A stretch of 31,467 nucleotides of DNA from Bacteroidota bacterium (GTDB lineage: Bacteria > Bacteroidota > Bacteroidia > Flavobacteriales > Crocinitomicaceae), in contig SYKJ01000169.1 in the NCBI GenBank assembly GCA_005798205.1, forward strand, positions 1 to 31,467. Direction: 5' to 3'. Every line of letters begins with the position of its first letter. Position 1 is the stretch's first letter. The notes beneath the pieces were generated by a model, which saw only the letters and a program-made list of their open reading frames with translations, was not told where the DNA came from and made no database searches. Positions 24,665 through 31,467 of this stretch are shown here, one piece after another. Position numbers and translations under genes: made by a program.

Positions 24665-25273
24665 ATGCACACTAAATCGGCCAACGAGCTTCGTAATTTT
24701 GAAGATAAGATCACATACCTATTCAACAACCGAGAGATACCTTATCCCATTCATTTGTCAGCAGGGAATGAAGATTCTTTGATTAATATTTTTGATAACG
24801 TTAAAAATAATGATTGGGTTTTTTCCTCATGGAGAAGTCATTACCACTGCCTTCTTAAAGGTGTTCCAGAGATGGAACTTGAGAGAGCGATTATGAATGG
24901 CCGATCGATTGCACTCAATTTTCCTAAATATCGAATTTACTCTTCCGCTATTGTGTCGGGTCAAATATCGCAAGCTGTTGGGGTAGCAATGTCAATAAAG
25001 ATCAAAAAAGAGAATGACACAGTTTGGTGTTTCTTAGGAGATATGGCGTCAGAGACTGGTATTGCTCAAAGTGGCTTTGCTTATTCTGAAAATCTAGATT
25101 TGCCAATAACATTTGTAATTGAGGATAATAATCAATCGGTACTTACCGATACCCGGAAAACTTGGGGTAGCAGTTTATTAAGGTACGAAAGATTTCCAAA
25201 CAAAAAAGTTATTTCCTATAAATATTTAAATTCATATCCTCATGCAGGTGCTGGGATTAGAGTTGAATTTTAA
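24665..25273 (+). CDS. E1-alpha-like thiamine-diphosphate subunit, minimal form
   Basis: A 202-residue protein resembling the thiamine-diphosphate domain of 2-oxoacid dehydrogenase/acetoin dehydrogenase E1 alpha. Matches: HLSAGNEDS, SWRSHYHCLLKGVP, MNGRSIALNFPKYRIYSS, AIVSGQISQAVGVAMS, and the cofactor region from LGDMASETG to VIEDNNQS. The cofactor motif reads GDM instead of GDG, though the Mg-binding Asp and the terminal Asn pair remain. It ends soon after the cofactor region, whereas full E1 alpha is about 330 aa. The frame is open from 24545; ATG 24665 fits the family N-terminus and has TACGCT 6 nt upstream. Its stop abuts the partner's ATG. Likely adds or moves a short acyl/ketol unit on a sugar; no E2/E3 is present. 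Confidence 0.78.
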   Translation: MHTKSANELRNFEDKITYLFNNREIPYPIHLSAGNEDSLINIFDNVKNNDWVFSSWRSHYHCLLKGVPEMELERAIMNGRSIALNFPKYRIYSSAIVSGQISQAVGVAMSIKIKKENDTVWCFLGDMASETGIAQSGFAYSENLDLPITFVIEDNNQSVLTDTRKTWGSSLLRYERFPNKKVISYKYLNSYPHAGAGIRVEF

Positions 25274-25810
25274 ATGACAAGTTATAAAGAAGAGATTACA
25301 AGAGCGATGACTTATCTTGGAAGTAAAAATAATTCCATTTTTATTGGTCAGGCAGTTACTGTCGAAGGAACTGGAATGTCGAAAACTCTAAAAAATGTTA
25401 GTTCAAGCAAACTAATTGAATTCCCCGTTGAAGAAGAATTCCAATTAGGGGTATCGATTGGTCTAGCGCTTAACGGATTAAAACCTATCTGTATATATCC
25501 CCGCTGGAATTTTCTACTTTTAGCAGTAAATCAATTAGTAAACCATTTGGACAAAATCGAAGAACTAAATGCTCAAAATTCAAGTAGTCAATTGATTATT
25601 AGGACAGCTGTTGGATCCGAGTCACCGATGTATCCAGGGCCACAGCATGTTGGAGATTTTACAGATGCTTTTAAACTGCTTTGTAAAAATATTTCTATAC
25701 ACAGACTTGAAAATAAGAATGAAATTTTTGAAACATACAAAAACGCTTATGAGCGGACAGACGACGTATCTAGCCTAATTATTGAAATAAGCGATAAGTA
25801 TAATACTTAA
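25274..25810 (+). CDS. E1-beta-like pyrimidine-binding subunit, minimal form
   Basis: A 178-residue partner of the preceding gene, starting directly after its stop (TAA-ATG). It matches the pyrimidine-binding domain of E1 beta/transketolase: SIFIGQAVTVEGTG, then the cofactor-activating Glu in LIEFPVEEEFQLGVSIGLAL, GLKPICIYPRWNFLLLAVNQ, and MYPGPQHVGDFTDAF in the substrate-side loop. The C-terminal domain of E1 beta (full length about 325 aa) is missing. It ends with NISIHRLENKNEIFETYKNA, where a linker to that domain would begin. With the alpha subunit it forms a two-domain core of about 380 residues. Confidence 0.78.
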   Translation: MTSYKEEITRAMTYLGSKNNSIFIGQAVTVEGTGMSKTLKNVSSSKLIEFPVEEEFQLGVSIGLALNGLKPICIYPRWNFLLLAVNQLVNHLDKIEELNAQNSSSQLIIRTAVGSESPMYPGPQHVGDFTDAFKLLCKNISIHRLENKNEIFETYKNAYERTDDVSSLIIEISDKYNT

Positions 25811-25843
25811 AGTTAATTATAATTTAATTCAAATGGAGAAATA

Positions 25844-27610
25844 TTGAAAACACGGAAATTTATTAATCAAACTTTAGACCTGGTGACTTCTAAAGACAAA
25901 AAAAAGTTGTTAATAGCAATACCAGTATCGATATTGCTATCATTGCTTGATTTACTCGGTGTAATTTTATTAGGGACGTTGGGAACTTTTTCATTTAAAT
26001 TATTATCAGGTGATACGAAGCCAACCAGATTAGAATTGATATTAAAATCATTTCTACCAATGGAATTACCACAAATTAATTTCATGATTATAATTTCAGT
26101 TTCTGCAATTGCTTTACTAATTCTAAAAACTTTATCACAGCTCTATTTTAATTTTAAATTAAGTCGATTTTTGGCAGAACAAGAGTCAATAATCTCAATA
26201 AATTTATTTCAAAAAATACTTCATAGCAACTCTCGTAAAGTACTTTCTTCAAGTGTCACTGAATATCAATACGCACTTCTTACCGGCTCAGCTAGATTAG
26301 TAAGTTCTGTGTTAGGTGGATTGCTAACAGCATTTACGGACGGAATAAATATATTGATTATGGGATTTTTTGCGTTCTTAATCTCACCAGCTGCATTTTT
26401 TGGTACCTTATTTGTTTTTTTAATTGTCTATTTTCTATCGGGTAGATTCATTAAGAATAAGGCCGAAGAATATGGATATCAGTCTCAAAAATACTCTATG
26501 ATTGCACACGGATCAGTTGTTGAATCAATAAGAGGATTTAAGGAACTAAAAGTTTATGATAAAGTAGGTGAGGCTATAAACACTTTTAGTTCGGCAAGAA
26601 GTAATCTCAGTTTAATTAATCAAAAAACTTCTTGGTTGAGTACTGTTTTAAAGTATGTTTTTGAGATTTCAATATTAATTAGTGCTATGGCATGCGGTGC
26701 AATTTTGATCTTAACAACAGATGCTAGAAAAACAATAACTATAGTAGTTATTTTTTTGGCGATGGGTTTCAGATTAATTCCAAGTATACAGAGACTTATA
26801 AATGTATTTATCGGGTTTAGGGTAATCATAGGATCATCACAGCAACTATTTTATTTTAATGAAAAATTTAATGATAGTTTTGTAGAAAATAATACTCACC
26901 CAATTGATAAAAAAAATAATACACTTGAATCAATTATTTTATCCGATGTCTCACTTGAAAATCCTGATAAAACTAAGAGACCAATATTGTCTAATATTAA
27001 TTTAGAATTAAAAATTGGTAATGTTGTTGCATTGATTGGACAGTCTGGTTCTGGCAAAACTAGCCTAGCTGATCTAATTATTGGTTTAAATGCGCCGACC
27101 TCGGGAGAAATAAGTTACAATATTCAAGGTCAAGCAATTGATAGTAAATTTATTTCTAAAGGATATGTTAATCAGAACCCAGCTATGTATGGTGAAAGTT
27201 TATTTGAAAATATTTCATTCGGCGTTAGAAACAAGCCCATAGATGTTGAAAAAATTGTTGAAATTCTTAAGAATCTTAACTTAACTGATTTTATTAGAGT
27301 AGATGAGGGTCTAATAAAATCTCGAGAAATAAGTATCGATTCGACAAATATTTCCGGTGGCGAAAAACAAAGAATTGCAATTGCAAGAGCACTTTACGCA
27401 GATAGCAAGGTTATAGTTTTAGATGAGCCCTCCAGTGCTTTAGATAAAGTAAGCCAAGGTTTATTGATAAATGCAATTAAAAAAATTAAGCAAAACAGAA
27501 TAATTATTATTATTACACACTCTGATAGGCTTACTTCAGAGTGTGATTATGTTATTGAATTAAAAAGTGGCCGAGTTATAAATAAATATAAAAATATAAA
27601 TTATTCTTAA
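25844..27610 (+). CDS. ABC transporter, fused permease-ATPase (glycan/lipid flippase type)
   Basis: A 588-residue half-transporter (type IV ABC exporter fold), probably a homodimer in the inner membrane. Membrane segments lie between residues 20 and 335. The ATPase has Walker A GQSGSGKTS (399-407), Q-loop Gln444 in YVNQNPAMYG, signature ISGGEKQR (503-510), Walker B VIVLDEPSSALD (523-534) and the switch His559. The layout resembles PglK/MsbA, which flip lipid-linked oligosaccharide or lipid A. In a glycan island, export of a lipid-linked glycan is the likely role. A TTG start has GGAG 5 nt upstream. It follows the E1-like pair by 33 nt and probably shares their transcript. Confidence 0.88.
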   Translation: MKTRKFINQTLDLVTSKDKKKLLIAIPVSILLSLLDLLGVILLGTLGTFSFKLLSGDTKPTRLELILKSFLPMELPQINFMIIISVSAIALLILKTLSQLYFNFKLSRFLAEQESIISINLFQKILHSNSRKVLSSSVTEYQYALLTGSARLVSSVLGGLLTAFTDGINILIMGFFAFLISPAAFFGTLFVFLIVYFLSGRFIKNKAEEYGYQSQKYSMIAHGSVVESIRGFKELKVYDKVGEAINTFSSARSNLSLINQKTSWLSTVLKYVFEISILISAMACGAILILTTDARKTITIVVIFLAMGFRLIPSIQRLINVFIGFRVIIGSSQQLFYFNEKFNDSFVENNTHPIDKKNNTLESIILSDVSLENPDKTKRPILSNINLELKIGNVVALIGQSGSGKTSLADLIIGLNAPTSGEISYNIQGQAIDSKFISKGYVNQNPAMYGESLFENISFGVRNKPIDVEKIVEILKNLNLTDFIRVDEGLIKSREISIDSTNISGGEKQRIAIARALYADSKVIVLDEPSSALDKVSQGLLINAIKKIKQNRIIIIITHSDRLTSECDYVIELKSGRVINKYKNINYS

Positions 27611-27611
27611 A

Positions 27612-28784
27612 TTAAATTTTATTTAGCAGTTCACATAGTTCATTAATTTTACCTTCTTCAAGATTTGGATAATTACCAATATACCAAGAAAATGTGTGAA
27701 TATGCTCAATTATAGGAAATTCATCGAAATTAACTTTATTAATTATGTCAGCTAAGTATGGTTGGCGCATTTGGTTGCCGCCACCTGATAGACCGCGCCT
27801 GTATTCTATTCCATTTTTGCTCAGTTCCAATTCGATTTTATCTCTTAATTTTAAATTTTTGTTTTTCATAATTATAGGAATAGCATATGAACTAGACCCT
27901 TTGGTTTCAAAGTCGCTAAAAAATTTTTCATTGTCAATATATTTAATATAGTCGATAAAATTTTTTGTTCTTGCGATTATATTTTTATCTAATCGTTTTA
28001 ATTGACTACTTCCAAGTAAACCATTTATTTCAGTAGGGCGCATATTATGAGCCGCGTAAGCAAAAATGAATTCTGGATTCAAATCAGGGTACTTACTTAT
28101 ATATTTTTTTCTTATACTATCTGACTTAGATTCCCTTACTAGTCCATGAGATCTCATCATTCTTGCATATTGGTAAATTTCTTCACTATTTGTACTGATC
28201 ATGCCTCCCTCGATAGTTGTCATATGGTGAGCGTAATAAAAGGAAAAATTAGACATTAAGCCATAAGTTCCAACTTTTTTATCATTGTAGGTTGCACCAT
28301 GTGATTCACAGACATCCTCTATAAGGTCAATCTCAAAATTCTTAGCGAAATTCAGTAACTCTCCAGAAATTCCATTTAATCCTAAGACATGTGTTAAAAA
28401 AATAGCTTTTGTCTTCTTCGTAATAACTTTCTCAAGCAATGCCGCATTTAGCGCAAGATTCTTTAATGAAATGTCCACGAAAACCGGTGTATGGCCAGCA
28501 TGAATTATTGATGCAATATCAGAAACCCAAGTTAATGGTGGAACAATTATTTCACATCGACCATACTTTTCTTTGAGTATTAACATCGATATATCATTTG
28601 CAGATGCACCGGAATTGACCATTATAGAAAATTTTGTATTAAGCCATTTATTCCATTCATTTTCAAATTTTTCAACCATTGGACCATGTGTCAATTTTGG
28701 GTCCGGTCTATTTAAATGAAGAATTACCTCGTCTAGATCAACTTTTTCAACGTTATTCAACATTAATGGCCATTTATGATTCAT
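27612..28784 (-). CDS. ColD-like PLP-dependent GDP-4-keto-6-deoxysugar 3-dehydratase
   Basis: A 390-residue DegT/DnrJ/EryC1-fold protein in which the PLP-binding Lys is replaced by His. The motif SFYYAHHMTTIEGGM (181-195) has His186 where aminotransferases have Lys. This is the hallmark of ColD, which makes GDP-4-keto-3,6-dideoxymannose for colitose (E. coli ColD: His188, 388 aa). EDVCESHGATYNDKKVGTYG and NMRPTEINGLLGSSQL also align with ColD from memory. The other Lys-to-His relative, the CDP-sugar dehydratase E1/RfbH, is longer and carries four iron-sulfur cysteines, which are absent here. ATG 28784 overlaps the hddA stop by 4 bp (ATGA) with GGGAG upstream. Coupling to heptose genes raises the chance of a heptose substrate. 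No GDP-mannose dehydratase is in view. Confidence 0.85.
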   Translation of the reverse strand: MNHKWPLMLNNVEKVDLDEVILHLNRPDPKLTHGPMVEKFENEWNKWLNTKFSIMVNSGASANDISMLILKEKYGRCEIIVPPLTWVSDIASIIHAGHTPVFVDISLKNLALNAALLEKVITKKTKAIFLTHVLGLNGISGELLNFAKNFEIDLIEDVCESHGATYNDKKVGTYGLMSNFSFYYAHHMTTIEGGMISTNSEEIYQYARMMRSHGLVRESKSDSIRKKYISKYPDLNPEFIFAYAAHNMRPTEINGLLGSSQLKRLDKNIIARTKNFIDYIKYIDNEKFFSDFETKGSSSYAIPIIMKNKNLKLRDKIELELSKNGIEYRRGLSGGGNQMRQPYLADIINKVNFDEFPIIEHIHTFSWYIGNYPNLEEGKINELCELLNKI

Positions 28785-29785
28785 ACAAGGCACTCCCAAG
28801 GTTGAGAAGCAACGATTGATGCGCCAGAAAAGTCAACCTTAAATGGAACCTCTTTACCTAGCTTAAATCCATTCCTAAATCTTTCCTTATCATTTTTCTT
28901 GAGCCAAAATAAACAAAAACCACCACCTCCAGCACCAAGCACTTTGCCCCCTAAAGCCCCTGAAGCAATTCCATTATTCAAGAATTCGTGAATGGCAGAA
29001 GTTCCAGCATACGGATTAGCTTTAAATTTTAAATTAGATGTTTCCTGTAAAAGCTCTCCCAATGCATCCAAATCAGAATTTTCAACTAATAATTTCTCGG
29101 CGATATCTACTAATTCCATAGTCTTAATTAACACACTTTCATTTGCTAGTAGATTGTCAATTAAACCCCTCGAAACATCAGAACTTAATCTTTGCACACC
29201 AGTGTAAACCAGATAACACCTTTCTTCAACTTCTGCAATTCTTTCCAAAGATAATTTTAATTGTTCAACTTCCCACGCACCCCGACTTGGAAAAATAATC
29301 TTATTAATTCCACCAAATGTACAAGCAATTTGATCTTGAGAACCTACATTCTCACCAATAGAATTCTGTTCTAGTTCAATTGCCATAAGAGACAATTCCT
29401 TTTTATTTAATTCGATATTATTCATTTTATTCAACCCATGAATTATTGATACAGCAAACGCAGAACTTGATCCAATTCCGCTTTTTGAAGGAAGATCACC
29501 ATGATGCTGTATCTCTAGATTTCTACCAGCTACAATCCCATATTTTTTAATTGATTCTCGGATAGCAGGATGCTCAATTTGCTCAACTTCATTAACAGTT
29601 TCTATTTTTGAATATACAGCTCGAAATTTATAATCAAAATATGGTGGCAGCTCTCTGATACTTAAGTGGCAGTATTTATCTATAGTGAATGAAATGACTG
29701 AACCACCATGTAAATTAAACCAAGCGGGCATATCAGTACCCCCACCAAATAGTGAAACTCTGAAAGGAGTTCTAGTAATTATCAC
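28781..29785 (-). CDS. hddA: D-glycero-D-manno-heptose 7-phosphate kinase (GHMP family)
   Basis: Phosphorylates C1 of D-glycero-D-manno-heptose 7-phosphate to the alpha-1,7-bisphosphate, the GDP-heptose branch. The 334-residue GHMP kinase has MIITRTPFRVSLFGGGTDMP, the substrate-side HGGSVISFTIDKYCHLSIR, the ATP-loop GDLPSKSGIGSSSAF, the catalytic-region GENVGSQDQIACTFGG and the C-terminal GGKVLGAGGGGFCLFW. These are HddA features rather than those of galactokinase or mevalonate kinase. A GTG start lies 9 nt after the epimerase stop. Order in the operon: gmhB (with its own promoter), SDR epimerase, hddA, colD-like. Confidence 0.92.
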   Translation of the reverse strand: MIITRTPFRVSLFGGGTDMPAWFNLHGGSVISFTIDKYCHLSIRELPPYFDYKFRAVYSKIETVNEVEQIEHPAIRESIKKYGIVAGRNLEIQHHGDLPSKSGIGSSSAFAVSIIHGLNKMNNIELNKKELSLMAIELEQNSIGENVGSQDQIACTFGGINKIIFPSRGAWEVEQLKLSLERIAEVEERCYLVYTGVQRLSSDVSRGLIDNLLANESVLIKTMELVDIAEKLLVENSDLDALGELLQETSNLKFKANPYAGTSAIHEFLNNGIASGALGGKVLGAGGGGFCLFWLKKNDKERFRNGFKLGKEVPFKVDFSGASIVASQPWECLV

Positions 29786-29794
29786 GAGAATTAC

Positions 29795-30727
29795 TCACAT
29801 GTTGGAGAATTGTTTGTTTTGAAAAATTGGAAGCCCCTTTATTAACTCTACAATTCCATCATTTAAACTTTTTGTGTGCTTAAAGCCCACACCTTCAATT
29901 TTTTCATTGGAAACTACATAATTTCTTTTATCGGGATCACTCCCAACATCAGAATTAAAGTAAACAAAGTCAGGTAAATAATTTTTAATTTTCTCACACA
30001 ACTCAATTTTAGAAATATTTGCATTAGATAGCCCTACATTAAATATTTGTCCCATAAATTTTTCTGGAGAGTTAATTGCAAGATTAAATGCCTGAACGAC
30101 ATCTTCCAAATGGATATAATTGCGTTTAAAATTACCTTCAAATAAAACAATAAATCTGTCTTTTAGTGCTCGATGGACGAAATTATTTACAAGCAAATCT
30201 AATCTCATTCGTGGCGAAACACCAAAGACTGTTGCCAACCTAAAACTAGTTGCATTGTGATTTTCCATAACAATTTTCTCTATTTCAACCTTGTCTTTAG
30301 AATATAAAGAAAGTGGGTTAAGTTCGCTATTCTCGTCACAATAATTTAATCCATTTCCACTTCCATAAGCACTGTTAGTTGTTGGCATGATAACTCGTTG
30401 ATTGGTTGATAATATTTTTAACATTTCAAATATTGCATTTTTGTTCGTACTTGTTGCCAATAACGGATCCTTAGCACAAGCTGGAGCTCCCACTATCGCA
30501 GCAAGTGGTATAATTAAATCAGCTTGCGAATAATAACTTTTTATGTCTGAAATATTTCTAATATCTTTAAATACAAATTCTAAATTTTTATTTCCGATAA
30601 GATGGGCTATACTTGTTTGGTTATAAATTAAACTGTCAATAACTGTGACTTTATGGCCAGAATTAAGAAGATCTAGAACAAGTACGCTTCCGATATAACC
30701 AGCTCCACCGGTTACTACAATATTCAT
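29795..30727 (-). CDS. NAD-dependent epimerase/dehydratase (extended SDR)
   Basis: A 310-residue extended SDR. MNIVVTGGAGYIGSVLVLDL is the GxxGxxG cofactor loop, followed by LIIPLAAIVGAPACAKDP, active-site PTTNSAYGSG and YSKDK (Tyr-x-x-x-Lys), FRLATVFGVSPRMRLD, and NYIHLEDVVQAF. It resembles UDP-glucose 4-epimerase-type proteins. The PLAAIVGAPAC stretch marks a subgroup often seen in polysaccharide clusters. It sits between gmhB and hddA, so a (GDP-)heptose or its keto derivative is a reasonable substrate, as 4,6-dehydratase or epimerase, but this is inferred from position. A strong AGGAG Shine-Dalgarno precedes the ATG. Confidence 0.83.
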   Translation of the reverse strand: MNIVVTGGAGYIGSVLVLDLLNSGHKVTVIDSLIYNQTSIAHLIGNKNLEFVFKDIRNISDIKSYYSQADLIIPLAAIVGAPACAKDPLLATSTNKNAIFEMLKILSTNQRVIMPTTNSAYGSGNGLNYCDENSELNPLSLYSKDKVEIEKIVMENHNATSFRLATVFGVSPRMRLDLLVNNFVHRALKDRFIVLFEGNFKRNYIHLEDVVQAFNLAINSPEKFMGQIFNVGLSNANISKIELCEKIKNYLPDFVYFNSDVGSDPDKRNYVVSNEKIEGVGFKHTKSLNDGIVELIKGLPIFQNKQFSNM

Positions 30728-30804
30728 AAATCTCCTTAAATTAAAGACTTTTCAATAGGTTTCTATAATACATCAAAACAAAGAATTATTGCTTATGATC
30801 AGAA

Positions 30805-31326
30805 TCACCTTGATTTTGACAATATTATTTCACATGCCTCTATTAGGTTTTCACACTTATAATCAGCATGTATTGACTGTGCTTGACCGCCACCAATTTG
30901 AATGGTTTTACAACCACCTTTTTTTCCAAACTCCATGTCGCTTTCAGTATCACCAACCATAAAACTAGCTTTAGCGTCTAGTCCAAATTGATTAATCGCA
31001 TTATCCATGAATTTTTGCTTAGGCTTTCTGCAATTACATTTTTCTTCAGGAGTATGTGGACATACAAGTATGAATTCAATGTCTATAAAGTTTAAACTTA
31101 ACTTTTCTTTAATAAAATCGTTTACTAATTTTACTTGCTCGTAAGTACCAAGCTTTCTGCTAATCAAAGATTGATTAGTGATAATGCCTAAATGATAATT
31201 GTTAGCAGTTAACTTTTTTAAAGAATCAAAAATTCCGTCTGCAAATACAACTTGGTCAATTTTATTCAAATATTTAACATGCTTGATCAGAGTTCCATCT
31301 CTATCAAAAATTACATATTTGGCCAC
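30805..31326 (-). CDS. gmhB: Heptose 1,7-bisphosphate 7-phosphatase (GmhB, HAD-IIIA)
   Basis: Removes the 7-phosphate from D-glycero-D-manno-heptose 1,7-bisphosphate. A 173-residue HAD phosphatase: motif I YVIFDRDGTLI, motif II GIITNQS, the zinc-loop CPHTPEEKCNCRKPK (Cys, His, Cys, Cys), and motif IV MVGDTESDMEFG followed by GCKTIQIGGG. The short zinc loop differs from the long loop of E. coli GmhB and suits the GDP-heptose (alpha-anomer) type paired with HddA. A GTG start has TATCAT 6 nt upstream and no Shine-Dalgarno, so it is probably leaderless. A 77-nt gap separates it from the epimerase. Confidence 0.92.
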   Translation of the reverse strand: MAKYVIFDRDGTLIKHVKYLNKIDQVVFADGIFDSLKKLTANNYHLGIITNQSLISRKLGTYEQVKLVNDFIKEKLSLNFIDIEFILVCPHTPEEKCNCRKPKQKFMDNAINQFGLDAKASFMVGDTESDMEFGKKGGCKTIQIGGGQAQSIHADYKCENLIEACEIILSKSR

Positions 31327-31332
31327 TATGGA

Positions 31333-31338
31333 ATGATA
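31333..31338 (-). promoter_or_regulatory. -10 box for leaderless gmhB operon
   Basis: On the minus strand TATCAT (TANNNT) ends 6 nt before the GTG at 31326. It would drive gmhB and possibly the downstream epimerase, hddA and colD-like genes. Confidence 0.48.
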
Positions 31339-31422
31339 TATTCAACTTATCTTTAATTTTTATAATCGTGTTTAAATAACCCTAGATAAGCATTTTATTT
31401 ATCGCAACACTTTAATCTTTTG

Positions 31423-31467
31423 AGCAACCCCAGCAACCCCAGCAACCCCAGCAACCCCAGCAACCCC
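31423..31467. repeat. 9-bp tandem repeat, at least five copies
   Basis: Five perfect copies of AGCAACCCC run to the window end, so the true number is unknown. The array is far more GC-rich than its surroundings. On the minus strand all three frames through it stay open and then meet stops at 31412-31414, 31399-31401 and 31395-31397. It could therefore be the 3' end of an upstream minus-strand gene encoding Gly-Cys-Trp, Gly-Val-Ala or Gly-Leu-Leu repeats, or a non-coding array. Confidence 0.9.

Noticed and set aside
27612..28784. Assignment as an ordinary DegT sugar aminotransferase or as CDP-sugar 3-dehydratase (RfbH/E1)
   Set aside because: The PLP Lys is His, ruling out normal transamination; the four iron-sulfur cysteines and extra length of RfbH/E1 are absent.
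1219..31467. Phage-type integration (att repeat, integrase) or CRISPR array
   Set aside because: No copy of the tRNA-Lys 3' end, no integrase or transposase motif, and no spaced repeats were seen; the only repeat array has no spacers.

Overview
The window looks like a surface-polysaccharide (glycosylation) island of a small-genome, AT-rich actinobacterium. Four things point that way. There is a tRNA-Glu(TTC) followed by the start of a tRNA-Asp, an order typical of Actinobacteria, and the tRNA-Glu body resembles actinobacterial tRNA-Glu. The complete tRNAs lack an encoded CCA. GTG and TTG starts are frequent. Many operon heads carry a TANNNT -10 box only 6-7 nt before the start codon, as in leaderless actinobacterial transcripts. 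The exact lineage (a freshwater acI-like or marine Actinomarina-like clade) is a guess from base composition. No ribosomal or other marker protein is present.

Layout. 1-1.3 kb: housekeeping edge with tRNA-Asp (partial), tRNA-Glu, the threonylcarbamoyl-AMP synthase gene and tRNA-Lys(TTT). 1.3-7.6 kb: an FkbM methyltransferase, gmhA, then a minus-strand operon read from 7.6 down to 2.8 kb (methyltransferase, NeuB-like synthase, NeuA-like cytidylyltransferase, Gfo/Idh oxidoreductase, capsule-type transferase). 7.8-14.8 kb: a lone plus-strand methyltransferase, then two minus-strand operons: split transketolase, GDP-fucose-synthase-like epimerase/reductase and aldo/keto reductase; and SDR, TIM-barrel isomerase and PtmA-like SDR. 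14.9-24.6 kb: methyltransferases, a DPM1-like GT2, a GT-C-like membrane protein and three related CgeB-like glycosyltransferases on alternating strands. 24.7-27.6 kb: a minimal E1-like thiamine-diphosphate enzyme pair and an ABC flippase. 27.6-31.3 kb: a ColD-like 3-dehydratase, heptose-7-phosphate kinase HddA, an NAD-dependent epimerase and phosphatase GmhB. The window ends inside a 9-bp tandem repeat.

How it fits together. GmhA, HddA and GmhB are three of the four steps to GDP-D-glycero-alpha-D-manno-heptose; the guanylyltransferase is not in view. The ColD-like enzyme, with His in place of the PLP-binding Lys, would remove a 3-hydroxyl from a GDP-4-keto-6-deoxy sugar. The NeuB/NeuA pair makes and CMP-activates an ulosonic acid. 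However, no transaminase or N-acetyltransferase lies nearby, while a split transketolase, a TIM-barrel isomerase and four reductases do. That suggests an unusual, possibly non-aminated ulosonate. Seven methyltransferases and several glycosyltransferases would decorate and assemble the glycan, and the ABC transporter could flip a lipid-linked intermediate. No Wzx/Wzy pair was recognised. No stretch over 300 bases lacks a gene; the longest gap is about 190 bases (21095-21285).
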